Positions 1 to 9,091 of a stretch of 64,000 nt of DNA are shown here, piece after piece; the stretch's first letter is position 1; each line of letters opens with the position of its first letter. The notes under the pieces are model-generated. The model was not told the DNA's origin and made no database searches. It saw only the letters and a list, made by a program, of their open reading frames with translations. The translations under genes and the position numbers were made by a program. The stretch covers positions 45,522 to 109,521 of the forward strand of contig JBPKMA010000012.1 in assembly GCA_051293835.1 (NCBI GenBank). The letters run 5' to 3'. Origin of the DNA: DATLZU01 sp051293835 (GTDB taxonomy: Bacteria > Nitrospirota > Nitrospiria > Nitrospirales > Nitrospiraceae).

Positions 1-1625
1 GCGTCATCGTTTTTCTGTTAGTGCTCCTGGTTTTCCTCCTGCCGTTTCTCATCGATCTCAACAAATACCAGGATCAGTATCGCCCCATCATTGAAGACGC
101 ACTGAACCGGAAGATTTCCATCTGTGACATCCGACTCACCGTTTTCCCAAGGATCGGCGCTAGGGTGGAGGGATTCTCCGTGCTCGACGATCCTGCCTTC
201 AGCTTCAACCCCTTCGCCTCGCTGACTTCGCTCGACGTCGGCGTCAAGCTGAGGCCGCTCCTGAGCGGCCGCGTCGAAGTTGAAGAGATCATGCTGCGCG
301 ATCCCATTCTTGTCATCATCAAGAATCGCGACGGGGCATTGAACGTTTCCACCCTCGGCAAGAAAGGAATAGCCGAACCCAAGGCTGTGACCCGCGTGCC
401 GGCCCATCCGCCTGAGGGTCTGCTCCGCATGCTGGCCCTGCTGGCTGTCGATCGTCTCTCATTGACCGGAGGAACAGTAACGTACCGCGATCTCTCAATG
501 GACAAGCCAGCTGAATATACGTTGCAGGATTTGAGCCTGCAACTCTCATCCGTCGGCTTGGGGCAGATGCCGAATTTCCATGCCTCCATGCTGATGCAGC
601 CGATGAATATGCCGCTCACAATCGACGCCAGGTTTGGTCCGCTCACGGAAACCACCGACATCGAGACAGCCACCGCCACAGTATCGCTCGGGAACACGCA
701 GTTCGTCATCACGGGTAAGTCTGTGGGCAGCCGAACCGCCGTCAACATAGCTTCGCCGGCGATCAATACCGCCGACCTACCTGTGGTATTGCCGCTCAAA
801 AAACCTGTCGAGATCAAGAATCTCCACATCTCCGCCGAACTGCACGACCAGCAGGCGCGTGTGAGCACTCTGACGTTCGACCTCTTGAACGGAATGGTGA
901 AGGCACAGGGCGGGTTGACCTTGGCAGCCGAAGCGCCTCCGTTTGACGCGCACGTGTCCGTCAAGGGGCTGCAACTGGGGCCGACGCTTGAAGCGGTCGG
1001 CGTGGATGCGCTGTCGATCAGCGGATCCGCCGCCGTGGATTTGACGGTGCAAGGCCGCGGCTTTTCCATGCCGAACCTCATAAAAACGCTCGAGGGAGTC
1101 GGTCATGTGATCGTCAAGGACGGTAAACTGGAAGGCGTCAACTTGCTACAGGAAGTGGCCGCCCTGCTCAAGATAGCCGGCATCGCGACGGACAACGTCA
1201 AGGTTACGGCGTTCTCGGCGATTGAAGGCGACATCGCGATCCAACAGGGGGTGATCACGCTGCAGCGGCTGGTGGCCGAAAGCCACGATTTCCAGGCCAC
1301 GGCGGCGGGCACCATCGGGTTAGACCGAACCTTAAACCTGAAAGCCAACCTTAACCTGTCTGAAGCCCTGAGTCAGAAGATCGCCGCCGCTTCACCGGCG
1401 GCCAAGCTGGTCATGGCTGGCCGCCGAATAACTGTGCCGCTGATCATCACCGGTACCACGCAAGCGCCCGTGTACGGACTCGACACCAAAGCCATAGGCG
1501 CCAAGGTCCAAGCGCAGGTGAAAGAGAAGGCCAAAGAAGTGATCGAAGAAATGTTGAAGTCAAAGAGCCCTGAAGAAGCGGTCCAGAAAGGCCAAGAGAT
1601 GTTGAAACAACTCTTTGGACGGTGA
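1..1625 (+). CDS. AsmA-family protein (5' end outside window)
   Basis: The frame is already open at base 3, so the true start lies upstream of the window; about 540 residues are visible. It opens with a hydrophobic stretch (VIVFLLVLLVFLLPFLID) that would be the single inner-membrane anchor. A long beta-rich region follows, ending in segments typical of the AsmA C-terminal domain (GVNLLQEVAALLKIAG; TAAGTIGLDRTLNLKA). The last 40 or so residues form a charged helix. AsmA-type proteins are anchored in the inner membrane, extend through the periplasm and are implicated in outer-membrane lipid homeostasis. The family call is firm, but which AsmA/YhdP-type member it is cannot be decided. Confidence 0.85.
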   Translation, partial: VIVFLLVLLVFLLPFLIDLNKYQDQYRPIIEDALNRKISICDIRLTVFPRIGARVEGFSVLDDPAFSFNPFASLTSLDVGVKLRPLLSGRVEVEEIMLRDPILVIIKNRDGALNVSTLGKKGIAEPKAVTRVPAHPPEGLLRMLALLAVDRLSLTGGTVTYRDLSMDKPAEYTLQDLSLQLSSVGLGQMPNFHASMLMQPMNMPLTIDARFGPLTETTDIETATATVSLGNTQFVITGKSVGSRTAVNIASPAINTADLPVVLPLKKPVEIKNLHISAELHDQQARVSTLTFDLLNGMVKAQGGLTLAAEAPPFDAHVSVKGLQLGPTLEAVGVDALSISGSAAVDLTVQGRGFSMPNLIKTLEGVGHVIVKDGKLEGVNLLQEVAALLKIAGIATDNVKVTAFSAIEGDIAIQQGVITLQRLVAESHDFQATAAGTIGLDRTLNLKANLNLSEALSQKIAAASPAAKLVMAGRRITVPLIITGTTQAPVYGLDTKAIGAKVQAQVKEKAKEVIEEMLKSKSPEEAVQKGQEMLKQLFGR

Positions 1626-2326
1626 AAGGGATCTGACACCTCCGCACGAATCCCTTGTCCGTGCGGATTCCCGGTTCTGGGTGCGTGGCCCACCCTTACG
1701 CACTTCCCGTTTCGCCTCATGGTAGCTTCCAAAACCTTTCCCTCTGACATCTAACCCTAATCCGAAAATAAATCTGCTGTCATCGGGCTAGTCCACAGGT
1801 CCTGTCGCGGCGAACAGCCTGGGACCCATTGCTCCGCAGAATGCAATGGGTGCTCCGCTCACTCCACCCATCCTTCAGTGGGCCCCTTGCGTTGTGCGCG
1901 GTGGGGCAGGGGTCCCTGACACACTGGCTTGCCCTCAAGCCAGATGTGGGGCCGCGGCGCCACCCGTAGGCAGTTCACATGGTGGATCGACATTGTGTTC
2001 GGATCAGGGCTAACCTCTAACATCTCCCTCAGTCCCAACTCCTCATGATGCAGTACCGTTCCTGGTAAGGCTGCCGATGCATTTCGTGCGCTCGTTCTGG
2101 AGGTGCTGCCCTCCAGTCTCTCCGAAGCGTTGCTTCCGCACGCAGCCGCTGCTTGGCCAGCAGGTCCCCCGTGGGAAAGGTCATGCGCCCTGCACGGCCT
2201 CCCCACTGAGGAGGCTTGTAATCGACAACGTAGTTTGCAATAGCGTGCACCTCATCCTGCTGCCGTCCATCCTCGCTTATCCAGATCAGTGCGGCCGCAA
2301 TTGCCGCCATTTTCAATGGAGGGCCC
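1626..2326. other. Intergenic stretch, no supported gene
   Basis: About 700 bases without a recognisable gene. Short open frames exist on the minus strand (around 2206-1859 and 2328-2029), but they overlap each other in different frames, match no family I know and lack ribosome-binding sites. A small GGCTTG-CCCT-CAAGCC hairpin lies near 1931-1946. Because a decayed gene follows, this may be gene debris. Confidence 0.5.
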
Positions 2327-2977
2327 ATGAAGGACGTACCCGCAGGGTGCCTCAGCTTTGGTCTTCTTTCTTTTCTTGAGTTTCACCGGCTCAGCCAGAG
2401 CCGAAGGGCAGACGTGGTCACTTTGAAGGACGGCAGCACGATGTATGGCGAAGCGATAGAAACGTCTGCGGGAGCCTTCAGGTGGGGTTCTCGCAAACCA
2501 CAAGGAACAGCTATCTGCGGGGAGCCAGCATGATCGGCGAATTCACGGGGCGAAGCGAAAAGCTGCGGCTGACTCTGATTAGGTTAATACATTTACGGCA
2601 ACGACGGAGGCGCGGTTGATCGTGCGGAATAGCCAAGGCACCTTCAACTGGACTTCTTCCTGGCTAAACGGTTCTCTTGGTTCGCCGCCTCCTATTTCGA
2701 ACAAGACACGTTCCAGGATTTGAATCTCCGCACGTCGCGCTCCTCTGGCCACAGCTATCAACTTATCGACAAGAGCGACTTCAGCAGCGGCGTGCTGAAG
2801 GACATGCCGCTCTATGCGGAAATCGGCACGGCCTATTTCAACGAGGATTTTACGATCGCGCAGGACAAGTCCTGTGAACCCAAGGATCTCGTTTACCCAG
2901 TCGTCTATGACGAGCGCCACACCAACTGCAGGGATCACTGCAGAAAGCGCCGGCGCGAGATCATATCATCTTCTTAA
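2327..2977 (+). pseudogene. Decayed DUF481 outer-membrane protein gene
   Basis: A good ribosome-binding site (GGAGG) and ATG at 2327 are kept, but the reading frame is broken at least three times. A signal peptide (ALVFFLFLSFTGSARA) is read in one frame, the typical DUF481 start (VVTLKDGSTMYGEAIE) in another, a RNSQGTFNW segment near 2636 in a third place, and then AKRFSWFAASYFEQDTFQDL and YAEIGTAYFNEDF from about 2651 to 2900. The order and spacing match DUF481 (YdiY-like beta-barrel outer-membrane proteins). The C-terminal barrel strands are no longer recognisable. Sequencing error is possible, but several shifts plus the lost C-terminus favour real decay. Confidence 0.75.
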
Positions 2978-3174
2978 GAACATCCTCGTGCGGGGTGAAC
3001 GTGTTCGCAAGCGTACAACACTGCTCGACACGTCGACCGAAGCCACCACGCACTCGCTGAGCAGGCTGGTTTGGGGCTGATGAAATGGATGTCCTCGGAC
3101 ACGACGTTCGTTGAGGGTGCAGAAACCGGGGGCAAGCCTGAGAGCCGAGCCAAGGGAAAGGGTGTTCAACACGT

Positions 3175-3212
3175 CGACGGCTGCAAGTCGAAGGTACGAC
3201 TTGCAGCCGTCG
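3175..3212. terminator. 16-bp perfect hairpin between convergent genes
   Basis: CGACGGCTGCAAGTCG at 3175-3190 and its exact complement at 3197-3212 are separated by a 6-base loop (AAGGTA). It lies between the plus-strand DUF481 remnant and the minus-strand HEAT gene, so it could act as a bidirectional terminator. No T-tract follows on either strand, so intrinsic termination is not certain. A smaller CGCGCT-GT-AGCGCG hairpin lies at about 3223-3236. Confidence 0.5.
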
Positions 3213-3244
3213 GCATTCCTGTCGCGCTGTAGCGCGCACTCCGC

Positions 3245-4330
3245 TCAACTGAACTGATCTTCCGTGTAGACCTGCTTGATCGCCCAGAACACCGCTTCTT
3301 TCAGTTTCTTGATCAATGGATCCGGTGGGTCATTCCGAATCTTCTGCAGCTTGCGGTCAAGCGCGAAGAGCGGCTGTACCGCCCGACGGTCCGGCACGCG
3401 CCCCAGTGCCCAGGCGATCTCCGTCTGTACGGTAATGTCAATCCCCGGCGCATCCAACATCTCCAGAAGCGGAGGTACCACGGAATTGTCGCCATAGAGG
3501 TTCCCGACGTCGCCCAACCCCTTCGCCGCCGCGGCCTGGAGTTCCGGCTGCTTCGAATTTTTCAGAATATCGATCAACAGCGGGATGCTGTCCTTACCCA
3601 CATTGCCCAAGGCCACGGCGGCCTGCTTGGCCAAATCCTTGTCCTTCAGAGCCTCCTTGAGTTTGGGCAGCGCCTCGTCTGCCTGCATCTCGCCGAGGAC
3701 CGAAATCACTTTCAGCCTTCGCAACTGATTCGTGTTCTTGTCGTCCAACAGCTTAATGAGCCGATCCGGCTGCCCCCATTCCGCTGTGATGAGGACCGGG
3801 AAATCATATTGCTCCAGACGCTCCTTCAGCTTGGCCATCGCGAACGCACCAGGGTCTGCGCCGTTCGCCGCCTGCACGGCATCCTCAAAATCCGTCCGCA
3901 CTTCCTTCTGCCATTTGATCTTCATACCGCCCAGGACGTACGTCAATTGGCAGGCCGGCCCTTTCCACAGCCGAGAGGGAGCATCAGGAAGATCATTGTC
4001 TCCACCGGCCGCCGTCGTGCCTTCCCAAGTTTTCCGCTGCTCGCATTTAACCTTGAAGACGACGTCGTGAGGTTTCCCGCTGTCATGGACAACCATATAG
4101 CCGAGTTCACTCATGCGACGCGTGACGACCTCCGCGATCGGCCCAGCGTCGACCGCGCCTTTGTCCGTCAGGGCGATGGCGTCCACCAGCACTGTCTGAA
4201 TCTTGGCCAGTTGAGCCTTTTGTTCGGGACTGAAATAATCACGGTACGCCCAACTGGTCTGCGTCAAGGCCACCGCAGCGAGCCAAACCGTTCCTCTGAT
4301 CACCCATTGTTTCATCTGGCATTGTTTCAT
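3245..4330 (-). CDS. Exported HEAT-repeat protein
   Basis: A 361-residue protein with an N-terminal signal peptide (basic start, hydrophobic core, TSWA cleavage region near residue 28). It has a middle region of unknown fold (residues 30-180) and then alpha-helical HEAT/PBS-lyase-type repeats (residues 190-340; for example VLGEMQADEALPKLKEALKD and VALGNVGKDSIPLLIDIL). HEAT repeats mediate protein binding; the partner is unknown, but the location should be periplasmic. The ATG at 4330 has AAGGAGG 7 bases upstream. A second in-frame ATG five codons on repeats the local sequence ATGAAACAATG, a small internal duplication. The gene is convergent with the DUF481 remnant. Confidence 0.75.
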   Translation of the reverse strand: MKQCQMKQWVIRGTVWLAAVALTQTSWAYRDYFSPEQKAQLAKIQTVLVDAIALTDKGAVDAGPIAEVVTRRMSELGYMVVHDSGKPHDVVFKVKCEQRKTWEGTTAAGGDNDLPDAPSRLWKGPACQLTYVLGGMKIKWQKEVRTDFEDAVQAANGADPGAFAMAKLKERLEQYDFPVLITAEWGQPDRLIKLLDDKNTNQLRRLKVISVLGEMQADEALPKLKEALKDKDLAKQAAVALGNVGKDSIPLLIDILKNSKQPELQAAAAKGLGDVGNLYGDNSVVPPLLEMLDAPGIDITVQTEIAWALGRVPDRRAVQPLFALDRKLQKIRNDPPDPLIKKLKEAVFWAIKQVYTEDQFS

Positions 4331-4789
4331 CTGGCACCTCCTTCGGTGCGCTGCCTGAAAGAACTTGCATGCGGCGCGACAGGCAAGGCCTCCGAATCTG
4401 GGTCAGGAAGAGGGACCGAGCAACCGGTGGGAGCGTTGGGAGTCAACACCCCACCGGCCAAGTCCGTGAAGATCCAGAAGCCTTCCCGAGTGGTTCAGGT
4501 TATCATTATACCGCCCAACCCATCCTTGTACCACCACGCCTCGCCGGTTGACTCCAACCCAACCGCGAGGCTCGTCCAGGCCCGCTCGGAGGCCCAGGCG
4601 GAAGCGTGATCGTCGCCCCGCGTCGCAGAATCGCCCGAAGCGGGGAAGGGAGGCGGAACGGTGGTCCCTTGCCTTGCACAAGGCATGCACAATCATGGTT
4701 GACAGCGGCGCGCGACGGACTGTACAAGAAAATGGAAGCGAATGGCGCGTGCGGCGCGGTGATTGTGCTTCCGCTGCAGGTGGAGAGAA
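4331..4789. other. Intergenic stretch upstream of tRNA-Leu
   Basis: No convincing gene. A possible plus-strand promoter is TTGACA at 4699-4704 with TACAAG at 4723-4728 (18-base spacer), which would leave a 55-60 base leader before the tRNA. The rest holds overlapping short frames without ribosome-binding sites or recognisable motifs. Confidence 0.35.
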
Positions 4790-4872
4790 GCGAGAGTGGC
4801 GGAATTGGCAGACGCGCGAGACTTAGGATCTCGTGGGTAACCGTGGGGGTTCAAGTCCCCCCTCTCGCACCA
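4790..4872 (+). tRNA. tRNA-Leu (anticodon UAG)
   Basis: The acceptor stem GCGAGAG/CTCTCGC closes the molecule and the 3' CCA is encoded. The anticodon arm CGAGA-CTTAGGA-TCTCG places TAG at positions 34-36, which reads CUA leucine codons. The T-arm GGGGGTTCAAGTCCCCC is perfect. The enlarged variable region (TGGGTAACCG) is the class II form expected for leucine. Confidence 0.95.
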
Positions 4873-4975
4873 ACCATCTTGGAACCGAACCGCCACCCTC
4901 AAAACCTGAACTGACACGCACGCTCCCGACGGACAGCCGATGCCGCGGGGGCTTGTCGGCTGGAGTTCATGGCAC

Positions 4976-6301
4976 ATGAAGCTGGAAGTCTCTGAGCTCG
5001 GACCGATGAAGCGGGTGCTTAAAATCGAAGTGCCGGCCGAGGAGGTCAAGCAGCGATTCGTTCAAGTCTACACGGAACTGAATCGTCAGGTTCAAATTCC
5101 AGGCTTCCGCCCAGGCAAAGCGCCTTTGGCGTTGCTGGAAAAGCGCTACGCGAAGACGGTGGAGGAAGACGTAATCCGGAGTCTTGTACCGGATTACTAT
5201 GATCGAGCCATCCGGCAGGCCGGCATCGTCCCCGTCTTGGTCGAGATCCCGCCGCTAGAGCGGGTGAAAATCAAGAAAGACGCTCCCTTCACGTTCACGG
5301 CGACGGTCGAGATCAAGCCCAAGATCGAGCTGCGAGACTACAAAGCGCCCAATCCCATTACGCTCAAACCCGACAAACGCACGGTCACCGAAGAACAAAT
5401 CGATCGAGCCATCGAGGTCCTTCGCGAACAACATGCCCGGCTGGATGCCGCACCGATGGGAACTACGCTCAGTGAAGGGGATTATGCGATTCTCGACGTC
5501 GAAGGATTGCTGGACCTCGCACCCCTTGAAGGGGCCAAGAAAGAGGGGTTGCTCCATCAGATCGGTGCGAAGATCCCGATCCTCGGCGTTGAAGTCGACC
5601 CGCATCTTCTTGGCAAGAAAGAGGGAGAGTTGGTGGAGATTTCGCAACCCTATCCGCCGACCCATCCTGATCCCCGGGTAGCAGGCAAGACCGTCGTTTT
5701 CCGGCTGAAGATCCGTTCGATCAAACAGAAAAAGCTCCCGCCAGTCGATGACGAATTCGCCAAAGATTGCGGTCCCTACAATTCCCTGCAGGAACTCAGG
5801 GACCGACTTCGCAACGAACTGGAAACAGCGCTGAAGAAAGACATTGAGGAAACGTACAAGGACACCATCCTGAAGCGGCTGGCGGAAACCCACCACTTCG
5901 AACTGCCAGAGACGCTGGTGGAACGGGAGCTGGCAGCCATGTTCCGGCAGCACTTGCAGACGCGCCGCCGGCAACGAGGGATCGGACCCGGTCAGGCTGA
6001 ATCCGCAATTAGCGGTGAAGAGTTCAACAAATTCCGCGAAGAACACCGCCCGGAAGCTCGACGACGGGTCAAGATCGGTCTGATCTTGGAAGCGATTGCC
6101 GAAAAAGAAGGGCTGACCGTCGAAGAGGAAGATATCAACGCGGAAATCGCCCGGCTGGCAGGGGAACTGAAGCTGTCGGCGGACGAACTCCGACGGTTGA
6201 TTCTTGCAGGCGGGCAAGAGTCAGTGGATGAACTGAAGGCCCGCATCTTGGCGGATAAAGCCCTCGATTTTGTCTACCGTCATTCGGTGATTCAGGGATG
6301 A
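4976..6301 (+). CDS. tig: Trigger factor, ribosome-bound chaperone and prolyl isomerase
   Basis: About 441 residues, the usual trigger-factor length. The N-terminal ribosome-binding domain contains the signature GFRPGKAPLALLEKRY near residue 45. A FKBP-type isomerase domain follows (about residues 150-250; DYAILDVEGLL), then the long helical chaperone domain. It binds the ribosome exit tunnel and shields nascent chains. I start at ATG 4976 (MKLEVSELG), preceded by GGAG; an upstream in-frame ATG at 4940 would add residues without homology. It is followed 118 bases later by clpP and clpX, the classical tig-clpP-clpX order of a folding/proteolysis locus. Confidence 0.95.
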   Translation: MKLEVSELGPMKRVLKIEVPAEEVKQRFVQVYTELNRQVQIPGFRPGKAPLALLEKRYAKTVEEDVIRSLVPDYYDRAIRQAGIVPVLVEIPPLERVKIKKDAPFTFTATVEIKPKIELRDYKAPNPITLKPDKRTVTEEQIDRAIEVLREQHARLDAAPMGTTLSEGDYAILDVEGLLDLAPLEGAKKEGLLHQIGAKIPILGVEVDPHLLGKKEGELVEISQPYPPTHPDPRVAGKTVVFRLKIRSIKQKKLPPVDDEFAKDCGPYNSLQELRDRLRNELETALKKDIEETYKDTILKRLAETHHFELPETLVERELAAMFRQHLQTRRRQRGIGPGQAESAISGEEFNKFREEHRPEARRRVKIGLILEAIAEKEGLTVEEEDINAEIARLAGELKLSADELRRLILAGGQESVDELKARILADKALDFVYRHSVIQG

Positions 6302-6419
6302 CCGCTGTCCATTCCGTCCGCTCCCTCTTATACGGTTCTATGTCCAGCGCACGCACGGACCCCAAATTATGGTAAACTACCGACGACGTTGTAGCTCCTA
6401 GCTGAAAGGATTGCACGGC

Positions 6420-7058
6420 ATGCTGGTTCCAATTGTCATCGAGCAAACTAATCGAGGCGAGCGCGCCTACGATATTTACTCGCGCCTTCTCAAAGACCGT
6501 ATCATTTTTTTGGGAGCCCCGATCGACGACGTGTTTGCGAATCTTGTCATCGCTCAGTTGCTGTTTCTGGAAGCCGAAGATCCGGAAAAGGACATCAACC
6601 TCTATATCAATTCCCCGGGCGGCAGTGTGACGGCCGGTTTGGGTATCTACGACACCATGCAATACGTCAAGCCGCCCATTACCACCATTTGCCTGGGTCA
6701 GGCCGCGAGTATGGGGGCCCTGTTGTTGGCTGCAGGCACCAAAGGCAAACGGTTCGCGTTACCCAACGCGCGGGTGATGATTCACCAGCCGATGGGAGGG
6801 TTTCAGGGGCAAGCGACTGAGATCGATATCCACGCCAGAGAAATTCTCAAGATCCGCGAGCGGTTGAACGAAATTCTCGCCCGGCACACCGGCCAATCCC
6901 TGGAAAAGATTGCCCAGGATACGGAGCGCGATTACTTCATGTCCGGCGAAGAGGCAAAGAAATACGGCATCATCGACGAGGTCATCACCCGTCCTCCGAA
7001 GCTCCCTAAGGGACGCGAGCAAAACGAGTCGGAAAGGGACGGGGCGAAGGACAAATAG
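6420..7058 (+). CDS. clpP: ATP-dependent Clp protease proteolytic subunit
   Basis: 212 residues of the S14 serine peptidase family. The catalytic serine lies in GQAASMGALLL and the catalytic histidine in RVMIHQPMGG; the family aspartate follows near residue 170 (AQDTERDYFMSGEEAKKYG). ClpP forms a double heptameric barrel that degrades substrates unfolded by ClpX or ClpA. The start is ATG 6420 with AAAGGA nine bases upstream; an in-frame TTG three codons earlier is less likely. The C-terminus carries about 20 extra charged residues (KGREQNESERDGAKDK). clpX begins 16 bases downstream, so the two are co-transcribed. Confidence 0.97.
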   Translation: MLVPIVIEQTNRGERAYDIYSRLLKDRIIFLGAPIDDVFANLVIAQLLFLEAEDPEKDINLYINSPGGSVTAGLGIYDTMQYVKPPITTICLGQAASMGALLLAAGTKGKRFALPNARVMIHQPMGGFQGQATEIDIHAREILKIRERLNEILARHTGQSLEKIAQDTERDYFMSGEEAKKYGIIDEVITRPPKLPKGREQNESERDGAKDK

Positions 7059-7074
7059 CTTCAGGGAGAGCCGC

Positions 7075-8325
7075 ATGCCGAAACAGGAAAAGTTGGATCG
7101 GCACCTCCGGTGCTCATTCTGCGGCAAAAGCCGTGACGAGGTGCGCAAGCTGATCGCCGGTCCCACGGTCTACATCTGCGACGAGTGCGTCAATCTGTGC
7201 AACGACATCATCGCGGAAGACTGGGAAGAAACGAAGGAGGAGATCTCCTCCAAACTGAGGAAGCCGGCCGAGATCAAACACCATCTCGACCAGTATGTCA
7301 TCGGCCAGGACCGAGCCAAGAAGATCCTCTCCGTAGCGGTCCACAATCACTACAAACGCATCTCCGCCCGCGAAGTCGACGACGTCGAACTTCAGAAGGG
7401 CAACATCCTCATGGTCGGGCCGACCGGGACCGGCAAGACGCTGTTGGCACAGACGCTCGCAAAGTATCTGGATGTCCCCTTTACCCTGGCCGACGCGACG
7501 ACGTTGACCGAAGCTGGTTACGTCGGCGAAGACGTCGAGAACATCATTCTCAAGCTGCTACAAGCCGCCGACTATGATGTCGAGCGAGCCGAACGAGGGA
7601 TCGTCTACATCGACGAGATCGACAAGATCAGTCGCAAGAGCGACAGCCCTTCCATTACGCGAGACGTTTCCGGCGAGGGTGTTCAGCAAGCTCTGCTCAA
7701 ACTCATCGAAGGCACGGTCGCCAGCGTACCCCCGCAGGGGGGCCGCAAGCACCCTCACCAGGAATTCATCCAAGTCAACACCAGCAATATTCTCTTTATC
7801 TGTGGCGGCGCGTTCGTCGGACTTGAGTCGATCATCGAGCAGCGCCTGAACCGTAAGGCCATGGGGTTCGGCGCGGAAGTCCGAAGCCGCTCCAATGCCC
7901 GTTTGGGAGAGCTTCTGGCTCAGGTTCAACCGGAAGACTTCCTGAAGTACGGCCTGATCCCGGAATTCATCGGGCGGCTGCCGATAGTCGCCACCTTGGA
8001 AGAGCTCGATGAAAAGGCCTTACTCCGCATTTTGACCGAGCCGAGGAACGCTCTCACCAAACAGTATGAAAAGCTGTTGTCCTTCGAGAATGTGAAACTG
8101 AAGTTCACGGAAGGAGCCCTCGCCGCGATCGCGCGGAAAGCCTACACACAGAAAACTGGCGCGCGTGGACTGCGCGCGATCCTGGAAGAGATCATGCTGG
8201 ACGTCATGTACGAGGTCCCCTCCCAGAAGCAGATCAAAGAGATCGTCATTACGGAAGAGGTCATCTCCGGGAAAAGCCAGCCGATCCGCATCTACGAACA
8301 GGACAAAGAGATGAAAAGCGCCTAA
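7075..8325 (+). CDS. clpX: ATP-dependent Clp protease ATP-binding subunit ClpX
   Basis: 416 residues, typical ClpX length. The N-terminal C4 zinc-binding domain is intact (CSFCGKS and CDECVNLC), followed by an AAA+ module with Walker A GPTGTGKTLLAQ near residue 120, Walker B IVYIDEIDKI near residue 180, and a C-terminal domain with GARGLRAILEE. ClpX unfolds tagged or native substrates and feeds them to ClpP, encoded immediately upstream. Start ATG 7075 is preceded by AGGGAGAG and matches the conserved beginning of the family. A longer open frame upstream overlaps clpP and was not used. Confidence 0.97.
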   Translation: MPKQEKLDRHLRCSFCGKSRDEVRKLIAGPTVYICDECVNLCNDIIAEDWEETKEEISSKLRKPAEIKHHLDQYVIGQDRAKKILSVAVHNHYKRISAREVDDVELQKGNILMVGPTGTGKTLLAQTLAKYLDVPFTLADATTLTEAGYVGEDVENIILKLLQAADYDVERAERGIVYIDEIDKISRKSDSPSITRDVSGEGVQQALLKLIEGTVASVPPQGGRKHPHQEFIQVNTSNILFICGGAFVGLESIIEQRLNRKAMGFGAEVRSRSNARLGELLAQVQPEDFLKYGLIPEFIGRLPIVATLEELDEKALLRILTEPRNALTKQYEKLLSFENVKLKFTEGALAAIARKAYTQKTGARGLRAILEEIMLDVMYEVPSQKQIKEIVITEEVISGKSQPIRIYEQDKEMKSA

Positions 8326-8542
8326 TCGCGCACTCTCCTCCGGCTCGTCCCGTTTCGGATCGTATTCCCCTGTGGTGGTTGGTCGCCTAGTCCTTCCGCG
8401 TCGACGGCGCTTTTGTCTGGTTTTTTTCCCAACACCCGGTGCCACCATCCGGTCCGGCCACCGGCGGATTTGCAGCTTCCATTCGACATTTCCGAACTCT
8501 GCGCTATACTACCCTTCAAAGAAAGACCTCCCGAGGGTGGTC
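8326..8542. other. Spacer between clpX and PilZ pair
   Basis: 217 bases with no supported gene. It holds two T-rich tracts (around 8409-8430) after a GC-rich imperfect stem, which could end clpX transcription, and presumably the promoter for the PilZ pair. I could not pick a convincing promoter. Confidence 0.35.
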
Positions 8543-9061
8543 GTGAAACTCTCCGTCAGCTCGAGCAACCGCCACAAAGGCAAGACTCTGGATCTGGATC
8601 CGGCACGCGAGGTGATTACGCTGCTGGGAAGCGGCGGCGAGCCGCTGGGCAGTCTGTCTTGGGACTTCATCATCGATCAGATTTTGGCCCACCGAAAGAC
8701 CCAGAGTATGAAGGACGCGCGGAGAGAGCCAAGGGTGTCATTGGCCGTCCGGGTCAAGTACAGCACTCCCGAGGGTCGTCAATTCGAAGGCCGAGCAGGA
8801 GGGATTGGAGGCGGAGGACTGTTCATCGAGAGCGAAGCGCCACTGCCTGTGGGAACTAAGCTCGCAATGGAGTTCTCCCTGCCTGAACGCTCATCGGACT
8901 GGCTCGTGGCCAAAGGCGTCGTCGCCTGGGTCTGTCCAAAGGCGGATCAGTATACCTTCTCTCCGGGGATGGGGGTACAGTTCACCGAAGTCTCGAACGA
9001 CACGCGGACCCGCATTCTCGAACTCGTCCGATCACTCCAATCGGTCGGCCAACCGACCTAA
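8543..9061 (+). CDS. PilZ-like domain protein, first of a tandem pair
   Basis: 172 residues. It starts with a short N-terminal module (about residues 1-50, containing ITLLGSGGEPLGSLSWDFII), then a PilZ-type barrel with the RxxxR box (RREPR) near residue 57 and the following VRVKYSTPEG strand. The second PilZ signature, normally (D/N)xSxxG, reads GIGGGG here. Canonical PilZ domains bind cyclic di-GMP through both motifs, so binding is uncertain. Start GTG 8543 is chosen because it aligns with the start of the downstream paralogue and has GAGGGTGG just upstream. The paralogue follows after 30 bases. Confidence 0.75.
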   Translation: MKLSVSSSNRHKGKTLDLDPAREVITLLGSGGEPLGSLSWDFIIDQILAHRKTQSMKDARREPRVSLAVRVKYSTPEGRQFEGRAGGIGGGGLFIESEAPLPVGTKLAMEFSLPERSSDWLVAKGVVAWVCPKADQYTFSPGMGVQFTEVSNDTRTRILELVRSLQSVGQPT

Positions 9062-9091
9062 GCCGTTCGCGTTCTGACAAGGGAATCGTGG

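Noticed and set aside
1859..2328. Two overlapping minus-strand frames upstream of the DUF481 remnant
   Set aside because: No ribosome-binding site, no recognisable motif, and the frames conflict; at best gene debris.
4369..4727. Several short frames between the HEAT gene and tRNA-Leu
   Set aside because: Overlapping in multiple frames on both strands with low-complexity Arg/Gly/Pro composition; no support for coding.
5255..6217. 320-codon minus-strand frame opposite tig
   Set aside because: Phe-rich translation complementary to the charged trigger factor helices; a shadow frame.
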